Shown here in pieces: positions 20,842 through 30,049 of a stretch of DNA of 64,000 nt. Position 1 is the first letter of the stretch; every line of letters starts with the position of its first letter. This DNA is from JAWLAT01 sp041395325 (GTDB lineage Bacteria > Pseudomonadota > Gammaproteobacteria > Xanthomonadales > SZUA-5). The DNA lies in assembly GCA_041395325.1 (NCBI GenBank), contig JAWLAT010000025.1:7564-71563 (forward strand). The letters run 5' to 3'. Made by a program: the position numbers and the translations under genes. The notes under the pieces were generated by a model that had not been told where the DNA came from, did no database searches, and was given only the letters and a program-made list of their open reading frames with translations.

Positions 20842-20869
20842 CACTTGATTCGCAAGTGCCGGACTTGCG
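20842..20869 (+). terminator. Two mutually exclusive hairpins after hemJ
   Basis: CACTTG/CAAGTG (20842-20847 with 20853-20858) and CGCAAGT/ACTTGCG (20851-20857 with 20863-20869) share bases and cannot form together. No T-tract follows, so terminator function is uncertain. Confidence 0.35.
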
Positions 20870-20922
20870 TGACCGTTCTGGTCGTTCAAGCATGACGGTT
20901 CGAACGATGGCTTGGAAAGCTC

Positions 20923-21747
20923 ATGCCGAAACTGCTCTGGGCAATGGTCGCGCTCCTGCTTCTCGCCGCCTGTGCCGGCTCGCCCACAATCCGGACAGAT
21001 CCTGACAAGGGCGCTGGTCAGCGGGCGCTGGTCCCGGTCGAGATCGACTTCGAGACGCCATCCGGTTGGCAGGTTTTGCAGCGCGAGCACTACGAATCGG
21101 CCGAACTGGGCACGCGTATGCGCATCCGGCTGGACGAATGGCCCTGGGTTCGCATGGACCTTTTCGCCTATCGGGTCGGCGTCACCGACAACCTGACCCG
21201 CGGGCTGGAGCAGGTGGTCACCCAACATCGCGACGATCTGGATGCTGCCGTTGAACAAGGTGCCTATCAGCGCTGGACGGCTCTCGAAGCAGCCGATTTC
21301 AAGGTTGACGGCCACCCGCTGCTCTCGACCGGCAAGCGGCTGAGTCTGCGCATCGTACGCGGCGGCGACGAGGAAGGCTCCACCAGCTATCTGTTCTATC
21401 GCCCGCCGTTTGCGCTCAAGGTACGCGCCAGCTACCCGGGCCATGTTGATGCGCGGACCGAAGCGGCGGTCGATGCCGCCGTCCGCACGCTGATTCCGGC
21501 GGTCGAGGTCGACGCCCCAGCGCACTGCGCCGATCAGGCGATCGAGATCTCCGTCCCCGACGACGATCTGGATGAGGCCGAGGGCCAGCGGTTCGCGGTC
21601 GTCGGTTTTGCTGCAGCCAGTTTGCGCTATGCCCTGGAGGGTTGCATGGACCTCGCCAGCGCGATGGTCATGGCCCGTCTGGTCTGTGATGACTTCGGCG
21701 AGCTCTGCGGTACACCGCCCTGGGAGATGGCTGGACAGGAGCCCTGA
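20923..21747 (+). CDS. Hypothetical lipoprotein
   Basis: The 274-residue protein begins with a lipoprotein signal ending in LLLLAACAGS, so the Cys near residue 17 is probably lipidated. The mature part contains a repeated strand pattern (VRMDLFAYRVG, YLFYRPPFALKVRASYPG) but no known catalytic motif. A C-terminal Cys-rich stretch (CMDLAS, CDDFGELCG) may form disulfides. It shares one base with the next gene, so the two are probably co-translated. Function is unknown. Confidence 0.8.
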   Translation: MPKLLWAMVALLLLAACAGSPTIRTDPDKGAGQRALVPVEIDFETPSGWQVLQREHYESAELGTRMRIRLDEWPWVRMDLFAYRVGVTDNLTRGLEQVVTQHRDDLDAAVEQGAYQRWTALEAADFKVDGHPLLSTGKRLSLRIVRGGDEEGSTSYLFYRPPFALKVRASYPGHVDARTEAAVDAAVRTLIPAVEVDAPAHCADQAIEISVPDDDLDEAEGQRFAVVGFAAASLRYALEGCMDLASAMVMARLVCDDFGELCGTPPWEMAGQEP

Positions 21748-22262
21748 TGAGGAGCGCCCGGCTGCCGGCATGTGCGTTCCTGCTGTGGACACTACAGGCA
21801 TCAGCGGGCGACATGCTGGCGAGCAGGATCGAGGTCGAACGCCTGCAGCGCGCCCTCTCACAGCCTGGCCAGGTCGAGTTGCTGTCGCTGGATCCCAACA
21901 CCGATTGCCTTTCCGACTGCTGGCATGGCTGGCAGGTCCTGGGCCAAAACACCCTAACCGACGCTGGATTCCAGCACGCCCTGGCGGCTGAACTGAGCCA
22001 GTGGGTTGCCGCGCCGGAACCCGAATACATCGCCCTGTGCTTCAGCCCGCGGCACGGCGTTCGCTGGACCACCGAAGGGACAATCTGGTCATTTGTCGTC
22101 TGCTTCGAGTGTGGCGAGACCCGCGTGTACGCCAACGAACAGGCGGTCGGGTCGCTGCACCTGTTTGACCGTGCATCTGGACCCTGGGACGCCATCCTGC
22201 GGGCATCCGGGCTGCCTTTGGCGCCAACCGAGTTGGGCGGGGACGACTTCAACGACGACTGA
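21747..22262 (+). CDS. Hypothetical exported protein with CFSPRHG motif
   Basis: The 171-residue protein has a short signal peptide (about residues 1-21, ending SAGD). Four cysteines occur as CLSDC and CFECG, and a CFSPRHGVR motif is present that recurs in uncharacterised proteins of Lysobacterales and other bacteria. The function of that family is not known to me. The ATG overlaps the upstream lipoprotein stop in TGATG, which supports a two-gene operon. Confidence 0.78.
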   Translation: MRSARLPACAFLLWTLQASAGDMLASRIEVERLQRALSQPGQVELLSLDPNTDCLSDCWHGWQVLGQNTLTDAGFQHALAAELSQWVAAPEPEYIALCFSPRHGVRWTTEGTIWSFVVCFECGETRVYANEQAVGSLHLFDRASGPWDAILRASGLPLAPTELGGDDFNDD

Positions 22263-22304
22263 GCGGTCGTGCGCCTTTGCGTCGTGCCTCGTCATGACGG
22301 CGTT

Positions 22305-23045
22305 TCACGGGCGTGGCGAGGTGTCGGCCTGGCCCTTGCGCCGGCTGCGCAGCCACCACGCCAGGACGCCCACCCACGGCACGCTCAGGATCAGCAATTC
22401 GGTTGGCCTGGACTGTCCCATCCAGATCACGACCGACGCCCCGACCACCAGCAGGAACACGATGGCCAGCCGGTTGAGCCAGCGATCGGTAGCTCGCTCA
22501 CTGTACGGCGCGAGCTCAGCCTGGCCACGCCATCGACCCCACTGGCGCCGCAGCGTCAGGACGGCCACGCCGAGGCCATAGGCGAGGAACAGCAGGCCCA
22601 GGGCTGCCACCGGGATGGACGTCAACGCGCTCGGTTGCGCCAGCACGCTGCGCGCGGGCGCGAGTTCGTCGACGTAGATCTGGATCGGCCGCCCTTCGGC
22701 ATACTGCTCTCTGGCCAGCGCGGCCAGCGCCTCGGCCTCCGACGGCGAACTGGCACGCCCGACGTCGATCGTCCCCAAACCCTGGTAGGACGTCCCGGCC
22801 ACCCCATAGCGGTACTGCAGCCCGGCGGACACGGTCCAGCTGTTGCGGCTGGAGGTGGTCGCATCGCCCCGGCGGGCGCTGATCCGCGCATCGATGACGA
22901 CCGCCACATGGGGCCGAAACTCGACGCTGGCCTGGCGCCATCCGTGGACACCGGCACCGAGGAACAAGGTACCCAGCAACAACACCAGCAACCACGCGAA
23001 CGTCGCCCCAGTGGCCCGCAGCGCTGCGAAAAGTCGCTTGCTCAT
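22305..23045 (-). CDS. DUF3592-like membrane protein
   Basis: The 246-residue protein has an N-terminal membrane helix (TFAWLLVLLLGTLFLGAGV), a soluble beta-rich region with tandem tyrosines (LQYRYGVAG, YQGLGTID), and C-terminal helices (VAALGLLFLAYGLGVAVL and LAIVFLLVVGASVVIW). This is the usual layout of DUF3592 proteins, which lack a known function. The ATG at 23045 follows GGGGAGGG, a strong ribosome site. It is divergent from the exported protein at 23197. Confidence 0.78.
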   Translation of the reverse strand: MSKRLFAALRATGATFAWLLVLLLGTLFLGAGVHGWRQASVEFRPHVAVVIDARISARRGDATTSSRNSWTVSAGLQYRYGVAGTSYQGLGTIDVGRASSPSEAEALAALAREQYAEGRPIQIYVDELAPARSVLAQPSALTSIPVAALGLLFLAYGLGVAVLTLRRQWGRWRGQAELAPYSERATDRWLNRLAIVFLLVVGASVVIWMGQSRPTELLILSVPWVGVLAWWLRSRRKGQADTSPRP

Positions 23046-23196
23046 TGCCCTCCCCTGGGATCGCGATGACGCCTGCCATCGATGTTCGTCGATGAGCACT
23101 GCCCGTGGACCGCCCCGATTCGCCCGCTGCCCGCCCTGCCGTCGCCACGTTGTCGATCCATGCTGTAGCTCATGCCGTCAGGTCGGGAGGTGGTCG

Positions 23197-24486
23197 ATGA
23201 GTTGCAGGTCTGCTGCGGGAAAAGCCACGGGGTGGCTGGGCATCGCCATGCTGACCAGCCTGTCTGGTGGCGCCATGGCCGCCCCGCTGTCCGGCAGTGA
23301 GGAGATGCTCCTGCAGCAACTCGCCGACCCGGCCTTTTACACGCATCCCCATCGTCGAGAGGCCATCGGCGATGCGCTGGCCATGGTCGAAACGATGCTG
23401 GCGGCCACCGGCAGCTACCGCAAGCCGCACGAAGCCGGCCCGCTGCTGCATGGAGCTTCCGGTCAGGCACTGCGGTTGCTCGCCGCCGGCGGCGGTCGCG
23501 CTGGAGAGATTGCCCGGATCATGCAAAGCGAGGCCGAGAAGGGTCTCTACGGGGACCCCAGCCACCCATTGCGCGGGCAGATCGGCGCGGATGAGCGCGC
23601 GACCGCAGAATTCCGGATTGCAGCGGGCGCGACCCAACGGCTGTTGCTGGACAGCGGCGGCAGCGGCCGACTGTTCCTCGGTGCCACCTGCTCGATGGAA
23701 TTGCGCGAGCTGCCGCACAACGCCAACGGCCAACTGGACCTGGGCGCCGATCCCGGCACGAGCCTGGCGGTGGGCAGCGGTGATCCGGCCCACTACCCGT
23801 TGACCGCGCCGCTGACGAGCTTTGGCGTGGCTCCGGGTGAAGACTGCGGCGACCAGACGCACACGCTGCTGGTGGCCTGGTCACCCGCCCCGCCGCGCCT
23901 GACGGCCACGCATGATGGCAAGCTGCTGGTCAGGCAGCCCGGCCGTTACCAGGTGGATCTGGTCGACGGTGCCGCGGCGCTGCGATTCGACTTGCCGGCC
24001 GGCGCCGCCTTCGAGCTGTCGGCCAGAGATGCCTCGATCATGGCCGAGGGCCCGGCATTGCAGGGCCGACAGTGGGTCCGCGGTGGCACCAGCGAAGCTC
24101 GCATCGAGGCGCCGGCCAAACAGCTCGACCTGCTGGTGGTGCGCGCCGATCTGCCGCGGCTGTTGCCCGGCGAGGTGCTGCAGGCCAATGCCCAGCGCTC
24201 GGCCCAGCTCTTCGAAGTCAGCACGCCGCCCGGCGCGCGGGGCTATTTGCGTGTCGAAACCCTGCCCGGCACGCTCGACGGCGATCCGATGCTGCACGCC
24301 TTTGACCGCAGCGGCGAGACGATCGCGCAGGATGACGACAGTGGCGAAGGCCTGAATGCCGCCCTCGAGGTCCCCGTCATTGCCGGCAGCGTGCAGACCT
24401 TCGCCGTGGTCGACCTGCGCGAGGAAGGCGTCCCATCGGTCAGAGTCAGTTTGATCGAGCAGCCGACGCAGACTGAGGAACCCTGA
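23197..24486 (+). CDS. Hypothetical exported protein with beta-rich domains
   Basis: The 429-residue protein has a signal peptide (residues 1-28, cut near GGAMA). The first third of the mature part is helical. The rest is beta-rich, with Gly/Asp segments such as FDRSGETIAQDDDSGEGLNA near the end, which resemble pre-peptidase C-terminal domains of secreted bacterial proteins. No enzymatic motif is seen. The ATG has a good GGGAGG ribosome site. It ends 3 bp from the convergent omega-amidase gene. Confidence 0.78.
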   Translation: MSCRSAAGKATGWLGIAMLTSLSGGAMAAPLSGSEEMLLQQLADPAFYTHPHRREAIGDALAMVETMLAATGSYRKPHEAGPLLHGASGQALRLLAAGGGRAGEIARIMQSEAEKGLYGDPSHPLRGQIGADERATAEFRIAAGATQRLLLDSGGSGRLFLGATCSMELRELPHNANGQLDLGADPGTSLAVGSGDPAHYPLTAPLTSFGVAPGEDCGDQTHTLLVAWSPAPPRLTATHDGKLLVRQPGRYQVDLVDGAAALRFDLPAGAAFELSARDASIMAEGPALQGRQWVRGGTSEARIEAPAKQLDLLVVRADLPRLLPGEVLQANAQRSAQLFEVSTPPGARGYLRVETLPGTLDGDPMLHAFDRSGETIAQDDDSGEGLNAALEVPVIAGSVQTFAVVDLREEGVPSVRVSLIEQPTQTEEP

Positions 24487-24489
24487 TCG

Positions 24490-25284
24490 CTACCAGCTCG
24501 CGCCAAACGAATCGGCATCCTGCTGCGCCGGGAAACGATGGCGATGGGCGCGCAAGGCGGCCAGATCAATCTCGACACTGGCGCGCTGGGCCTGCTGGCC
24601 GAGTTCAACCAATGGTTGGCCGAGGAAGTCGATCACCGCGCTGTCACCGGCGTACTCGATCTGATTGCCGTCGATACCGACTCGGTTGACCGCGGCCACA
24701 TAGGCCAGATTCTCGATCGCGCGGGCCCGTAGCAGCGTGCGCCAGTGTTCCCGCCGCGGCTTGGGCCAGTTGGCGACGAACAATATCAGGTCGTACTCGA
24801 GCTGACCGTCGGCCTGCACGCGATTGCGCAGCCAGACCGGGAAGCGCAGGTCATAACAGACCGACGGCAGGATGCGAAAACCCTTGTACTCGATGATCGG
24901 CCTGATCGCGCCGGCGCCGTAGCGCTCGTGCTCGCCAGCCATACGGAACAGATGCCGCTTGTCGTAGTGGTGTTCGTCCTGCGGACCCACCCAGACCAGC
25001 CGATTGACCGCCCGACCCTGTTCGTCCTGCAGAACCAGCGAGCCGCAGATCACCACGCCGGTGTCCTGTGCCAGCTTCCGCAGCCACTGCATCGACTCGC
25101 CGCGCATGCCTTCGGCCAGCTTGATGGCATCGTTGGAGAAGCCGGACAGGAAGGTCTCCGGCAACAGCACGATGTCGGCACCGGGGGCAGCGAGACGCAC
25201 CTGATGGGCGTACAGCTCGCGGTTGGCGGCCGGATCGTGCCAGCGGGTATCGGCCTGCACCAGCGCCAGGCGTAGGGTGGACAT
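24490..25284 (-). CDS. Omega-amidase, carbon-nitrogen hydrolase family (YafV-like)
   Basis: The nitrilase-superfamily triad is visible: Glu in LLPETFLSGF, Lys in DKRHLF and Cys in SVCYDLRFP. The 264-residue length and the NWPKPRREHW stretch fit YafV/NIT2-type omega-amidases, which hydrolyse alpha-ketoglutaramate or alpha-ketosuccinamate. The ATG at 25284 follows GGGAG. The gene lies 31 bp downstream of a methionine/glutamine aminotransferase, its expected pathway partner. Confidence 0.9.
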   Translation of the reverse strand: MSTLRLALVQADTRWHDPAANRELYAHQVRLAAPGADIVLLPETFLSGFSNDAIKLAEGMRGESMQWLRKLAQDTGVVICGSLVLQDEQGRAVNRLVWVGPQDEHHYDKRHLFRMAGEHERYGAGAIRPIIEYKGFRILPSVCYDLRFPVWLRNRVQADGQLEYDLILFVANWPKPRREHWRTLLRARAIENLAYVAAVNRVGIDGNQIEYAGDSAVIDFLGQPLVELGQQAQRASVEIDLAALRAHRHRFPAQQDADSFGASW

Positions 25285-25315
25285 GCGGAACTCCCGAGCG
25301 GACGCGATCAATGGG

Positions 25316-26464
25316 TCAGACGCGGCACAGCCGTTCGGCGGCCTCGAGCAGAGTCTGGTCGGACTTGGCAAAGCATAGCCGCACGAAGGGACCGGGCGAA
25401 CGGCCGCCGGCGCAGAAGGGCGACAGCGGAATCGCCGCGACCTTGTGTTCGCAGGTCAGCCAGCGGCAAAACTCCAGGTCCGGAAGATCGGAGATCGCGG
25501 AGTAGTCGACCAGCTGGAAATACGAGCCCGCCACCGGCAGCAGGCCGAAGCGGCTACCCGCCAAAGCCTGGGCAAAGAGGTCGCGCTTGGCCTGGTAGAA
25601 GGCTGGCAGCTCCAGATAATGCTGACGGTCGCCGGCGAGCTGATCGGCCAGCGCCGCCTGGGCCGGATGGAAACTGCTGAAGGTCAGGTACTGGTGCACC
25701 TTGCGGAATTCGTCGCTCAGCGCTGGCGGCGCAATGCAATAGCCGATCTTCCAGCCGGTGATGTGATAGGTCTTGCCGAAGCTGGACACCGCAAAGCTGC
25801 GCGAACGCAATCGCGAATGAGCCACAACGCAGGCATGCTGCCGGCCGTCGAAGAGAATGTGCTCGTAAACCTCGTCGGAGAGGATGCAGATGTCCGTACC
25901 CTCGACCAGATCGGCCAGTCGATCCAGATCCGCCATCGACAGTGCAGCGCTGGTCGGGTTCTGTGGCGAGTTGATCAGAATCATCCGCGTGCGCGGCGTG
26001 ATCGCTGTGGCCAGCGCGTCCCAGGGCAGGCCGAATTCGGGTGCCTGCAGGGCCAGGCGCACCGCGGTGGCGCCCTGCAGTTCGATCGCCGGCTCGTAGG
26101 AGTCGTAGCAGGGATCGAAGACGATCACCTCCTCGCCCGGGCGCACCATCGCGGCAATCGCCGCAAACAGCGCCTCCGTGGCCCCGCTGGTCACGGTCAC
26201 CTCGCGCTCGGCGTCCACCGTGCAGCCGTAGAGAAACTCGGTCTTGCGGGCGATCTCCTGCCGCAGTGCCGGAATGCCGGTCATGGGGGCGTATTGGTTG
26301 CGACCGCTGTTGGTGTGCCTGGCCAGCGCGTCCTTGAGGGACTGCGGCCCCTCGAAGTCCGGAAAGCCCTGCCCCAGGTTGATTGCCCCCTGCTCGGCCG
26401 CCAGCTGGCTCATCACGGTGAAAATCGTCGTGCCCACCCGGGGCAACTTGCTCTGCGGGGTCAT
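25316..26464 (-). CDS. Methionine/glutamine aminotransferase (YbdL-like)
   Basis: This class I PLP-dependent aminotransferase has 382 residues, like E. coli YbdL. Visible motifs are NLGQGFPDFEGP, NSPQNPTSAA, and the PLP lysine in SSFGKTYHITGWK. YbdL and its relatives transaminate methionine or its keto-acid with glutamine. The product ketoglutaramate would be cleaved by the omega-amidase encoded 31 bp downstream. The ATG at 26464 has no strong ribosome site, but it begins the conserved sequence. A repeat-rich 256-bp spacer lies upstream. Confidence 0.92.
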   Translation of the reverse strand: MTPQSKLPRVGTTIFTVMSQLAAEQGAINLGQGFPDFEGPQSLKDALARHTNSGRNQYAPMTGIPALRQEIARKTEFLYGCTVDAEREVTVTSGATEALFAAIAAMVRPGEEVIVFDPCYDSYEPAIELQGATAVRLALQAPEFGLPWDALATAITPRTRMILINSPQNPTSAALSMADLDRLADLVEGTDICILSDEVYEHILFDGRQHACVVAHSRLRSRSFAVSSFGKTYHITGWKIGYCIAPPALSDEFRKVHQYLTFSSFHPAQAALADQLAGDRQHYLELPAFYQAKRDLFAQALAGSRFGLLPVAGSYFQLVDYSAISDLPDLEFCRWLTCEHKVAAIPLSPFCAGGRSPGPFVRLCFAKSDQTLLEAAERLCRV

Positions 26465-26691
26465 TGGAGGACTCGGTCGGTGGCAGGGGCGAGATGGTAG
26501 CGGAATGGTCGTGCGCGATCTTTTCAGCCCCCAACCAGGGCCTTGCCCGCATCTCTCACCGGCCTTCTGCTGCGGACGCCGATCTTCGCGTCGTGGCGCC
26601 CTCATGAACGAATTCTGGCTCCTCATGCGGGCCATGGTTCAGGACTGAGTGATGGAACAGGCTGGCCAGCGCTCGGGTGTCGGCACTTCCT

Positions 26692-26719
26692 GAACCCTCT
26701 GCCCTGAGCCCTCTGCCCT
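26692..26719. repeat. 14-bp tandem repeat related to the GGGCTGAGGG family
   Basis: GAACCCTCTGCCCT and GAGCCCTCTGCCCT are tandem and differ at one base. They end one base before the stop codon of the ABC exporter gene. The rest of the spacer 26465-26720 shows no gene. Confidence 0.6.
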
Positions 26720-26720
26720 G

Positions 26721-28493
26721 TCAGCCCGAGAACTGCAGCCGCGCCAGCTCCGCATACAGCCCGCCTGCGGCGACCAGACTGGCGTGATCACCGACGGCGA
26801 CGATGCGGCCGTGGTCCATCACGACGATGCGATCGGCACGCTGGACGGTGGCCAAGCGATGGGCGATCACGATGGTCGTGCGGTTGGCCATCAAGCGCTG
26901 CAGCGCGCGCTGGATGGCGTGTTCGCTCTGCGCATCCAGTGCACTGGTGGCCTCGTCGAGCAGCAACACCGGCGCGTCCTTGAGCAGTGCGCGGGCAATG
27001 GCAATGCGCTGACGCTGACCACCGGACAGGCGCACACCGCGCTCACCGAGGAAGCTGTCGTAGCCCTCGGGCAGGGCGCTGATGAAATCGTGCGCTTCGG
27101 CGGCCCGCGCGGCGGCCTCGACCTCGGCCTGATCGGCATCGGGCCGGCCATAGCGGATGTTGTCGCGGGCACTGGCGCCGAAGATGAAGCTGTCCTGCGG
27201 CACCAGCGCGAGCTGTTCGCGCAGATAGGCCAGCGGCAAATCGGCCAGCGAGACCCCATCGAGTTCAATGCGCCCGGCTTGCGGCTCCCAGTGCCGCAGC
27301 AACAGCTGCAGCACCGTGCTCTTGCCGGCACCCGAAGGTCCGACCAGCGCGACCGTTTCGCCCGGCCGCACGGCCAGTTCGAAATCAACCAGCGCCGGCG
27401 GTTCCGGGCGGCTCGGATAGCGAAACTCCACCTGGCGAAAACTCAGGTGTCCGGCCGCCCGTCTGGCCGACGTTGCCGGCGCCTGCGGATCGGCGATGGC
27501 CGGCTGGCGACCGAGCAATTCCAGAATGCGCTCCATCGCCCCGGCCGCCCGCAGGACGTCGCCCCAGACTTCGCTCAGCGCGCCGGTGGAACTGGCGGCC
27601 ATGACCGCATAGAGCACGAACTGGCTGAGCTGACCGCCACTCATGGTGCCAGCCAGGACCGACTGGGCGCCGAACCACAGCACCAGCGTCACGGCGCCGA
27701 AGACCAGCAGGATCACCAGCGCAGTCAGGCCGGCGCGCATCCGCAACCGACGCCGGGCCGTGCCCAGCGCCGCCCGGATCGCCGAGCCATAGCGCTCGCT
27801 TTCGTGCGATTCGCGGGCGAAGGCCTGCACCGTGGCAATGGCGCCCAATGCTTCGCCAGCCACCGCTGAGGTATCAGCCAACCGGTCCTGACTCTGCCGC
27901 GACAAGGTCTGGACACGGCGGCCAAACAGCAGGATCGGCGCGACGATGGCGGGAATGCCGATCACGATCAGCAACGACAGTTTCGGACTGGTCGCCACCA
28001 GCAACCCCAGCGCACCGACCAGCATCAGCATGGAGCGCAGGGCCACCGAGGCACTGCTGCCGACAACCGTCTGAATCAGCTCGGTGTCAGCGGTCAGGCG
28101 CGACTGCAACTCGCCCACGCGGGTCTGCTCGAAGAAACCGATCTCCTGCCGCAGCAGGTGGTTGAACAAGGCCCGACGCAAATCGGCCATGACCCGCTCG
28201 CCCAGCCAGCTGACGAAATAGAAGCGGCCGGCCGTCGCCAGCGCCAGCACGGCCGCCACGGCAAACAGCGCCAGGAAATAGCGATCAATCAGATCGGCGT
28301 CGGTGGCCGAGAAGCCATGGTCGATCATCTGCCCGACGGCCGCCGGCAAGATCAGCGAGGCCGTGGTCGACAGCAGCAGGAACAGCAAGGCCCCGCCCAC
28401 GGCACGTCGGTACGGCCGCAGGAACGGCCACAAGGCGCGCAGGCTGCTCAGCCGGCGAGTGGGCTCGCCAGCGGTGGAAGCGTCAGTGGTCAT
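26721..28493 (-). CDS. ABC exporter, fused permease and ATPase
   Basis: The 590-residue half-transporter has a six-helix membrane domain (about residues 25-320) and an ATPase domain with Walker A GPSGAGKST, signature LSGGQ, Walker B VLLLDEATSALD and the switch His in IVIAHRL. A homodimer is expected. It belongs to the MsbA/MdlB-like exporters; the substrate is not evident. The ATG at 28493 begins the conserved part, without a clear ribosome site. It lies 64 bp after the sensor kinase gene on the same strand, so it may be under that operon. Confidence 0.9.
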   Translation of the reverse strand: MTTDASTAGEPTRRLSSLRALWPFLRPYRRAVGGALLFLLLSTTASLILPAAVGQMIDHGFSATDADLIDRYFLALFAVAAVLALATAGRFYFVSWLGERVMADLRRALFNHLLRQEIGFFEQTRVGELQSRLTADTELIQTVVGSSASVALRSMLMLVGALGLLVATSPKLSLLIVIGIPAIVAPILLFGRRVQTLSRQSQDRLADTSAVAGEALGAIATVQAFARESHESERYGSAIRAALGTARRRLRMRAGLTALVILLVFGAVTLVLWFGAQSVLAGTMSGGQLSQFVLYAVMAASSTGALSEVWGDVLRAAGAMERILELLGRQPAIADPQAPATSARRAAGHLSFRQVEFRYPSRPEPPALVDFELAVRPGETVALVGPSGAGKSTVLQLLLRHWEPQAGRIELDGVSLADLPLAYLREQLALVPQDSFIFGASARDNIRYGRPDADQAEVEAAARAAEAHDFISALPEGYDSFLGERGVRLSGGQRQRIAIARALLKDAPVLLLDEATSALDAQSEHAIQRALQRLMANRTTIVIAHRLATVQRADRIVVMDHGRIVAVGDHASLVAAGGLYAELARLQFSG

Positions 28494-28557
28494 GCCGCGG
28501 CATGTTGCCCGAAGGGCGGCCGCAGGCAAAGCGGCAAATCGGCCGGTCGCGACCGGA

Positions 28558-29928
28558 TCAGCCCACGGTTTCGGCCGATTCGGTGTTCGCCGCCTGATCG
28601 CCCGAGTGCTCGTGCAGCTGTGCCGGGCGGGCATCGGGGAAACGGATCGTCGCGAGGGTACCTCGACCGACTTCGCTCTCCAGCTTGACCTGCCAGCCGA
28701 ACCGGTCACAGAGTCGCCGCACGATATTCAGGCCCACGCCGTGCCCACCGGGCGACGCACCAGCGGCGCGATAGAAGGGCTGAAAGATCCGACCCAGCTC
28801 TTCCTGGTCGATGCCGGGGCCGGTGTCCCGAATCGTGACCTCTCCGCAGCGCAATTGCACATTGACCTCGCCCCGCTCGGTGTAGGCGCAGGCATTGCGA
28901 ATCAGATTGCCGATGATGACGCCCACCACCTTCGGTGGCGCATGCATCAGACAGCTGCCGTGCTGCTGCAGGCGCAGGACCACCGGTTTACCGACCAGCA
29001 GCGCTTCGGCCCGCTCCACTTCCTCGCGGGCCACGGTCTCCAGCAGGAAGTCCTCGCTGGGCAAGCCCGAGGCACTGTCGCGGGCCAGAATCAGAAAGGC
29101 TTCGATCAAGGCCTCCATGTCGCGGCTGGCGCGTCGGATGCGTTCGACGTTGCGGGATTCGAAGTCGTCCAGTTCGCCATCCGAGGCCAGCACCTCGCTG
29201 GCAATCTTGATGACCGTCAGGGGGCTGCGCAGTTCGTGGCTGGCGTCGCGGGTGAAGTTCCGCTCGCGCTCGATCAGCTCGGTCTGGCGCTCGGCAAAGC
29301 CCCGCAGTGCTTCGGCCAGCACCTCGGTTTCACCCTCCACGTCCGGCGGCATCTGTTCCAGCGACAGCGCCGACAGATCCGGCTTGCGTGGATCGAGCGA
29401 GCGCACCGTGGTGGCCAGCCAGATCACTGGCGAAATCGCGCGCTTGCTCAGGCGATAGGTCAGCCAGGTGGCGAAATAGACCAGGATCAGGACCAGAGCC
29501 AGCGGCACCATGCCAAACCACACCGCCAATCGACCCACCTGCTCCTGATCGAACATCAGGTAGAGCCGGCCCGATTCCGAGTCAGTCACATAGGCCAGCG
29601 GCTTGCCCTCGTCGCGACGCAGGGTGTGAAAGCCGGGCCCCAGGGCGCGCAGGTCGGTGGGCAAGCTGTCCTGAGTCTGACCCGGGCGCAACAAATAGCC
29701 GCGCATGTTGTAGGTGTTCGGCTCGGGCAGATCCGGCCGCTCCCGCAGCAGCGCCAGATAGTGCCCACTCTCTTCCTTGAGGGCTCGTTTGATGAGGACG
29801 TCCTGCAGCACTGCGGCAGCGGCATAGACACCCAGAATCGCGCCGCAGCTGACTGCTGCTGCCTGCAGGATGAAGGCGATGCCGATCTTGGCGCGCAGTC
29901 CCGTTGAGCGGCTCACTGCCGAACCCAC
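28558..29928 (-). CDS. Sensor histidine kinase
   Basis: The 456-residue kinase has two membrane helices (about residues 15-40 and 135-160) around a periplasmic sensor loop of about 95 residues. The dimerisation domain has DASHELRSPL with the phospho-acceptor His. ATP motifs are NLIRNACAYT, DTGPGID and GGHGVGLNIV. The start is GTG at 29928; GTG at 29916 is an alternative. It lies 121 bp after the response-regulator gene and is its partner. Confidence 0.92.
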   Translation of the reverse strand: MGSAVSRSTGLRAKIGIAFILQAAAVSCGAILGVYAAAAVLQDVLIKRALKEESGHYLALLRERPDLPEPNTYNMRGYLLRPGQTQDSLPTDLRALGPGFHTLRRDEGKPLAYVTDSESGRLYLMFDQEQVGRLAVWFGMVPLALVLILVYFATWLTYRLSKRAISPVIWLATTVRSLDPRKPDLSALSLEQMPPDVEGETEVLAEALRGFAERQTELIERERNFTRDASHELRSPLTVIKIASEVLASDGELDDFESRNVERIRRASRDMEALIEAFLILARDSASGLPSEDFLLETVAREEVERAEALLVGKPVVLRLQQHGSCLMHAPPKVVGVIIGNLIRNACAYTERGEVNVQLRCGEVTIRDTGPGIDQEELGRIFQPFYRAAGASPGGHGVGLNIVRRLCDRFGWQVKLESEVGRGTLATIRFPDARPAQLHEHSGDQAANTESAETVG

Positions 29929-30049
29929 CGTCGGATATTCAGAACATCGAGGACGAATCCCGAGCGAATGAACGGGCTGCTGCAGTACATCGTGACGGAC
30001 CTGCTGTGCGGCGACGGGCGCCCCAGACCGGTGGCCTGAGGCACCAGGT

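Noticed and set aside
20287..21861. Leftward 524-residue frame opposite hemJ and the lipoprotein gene
   Set aside because: It is antisense to three genes with better evidence and has the Gln/Arg/His-rich content of a shadow frame.
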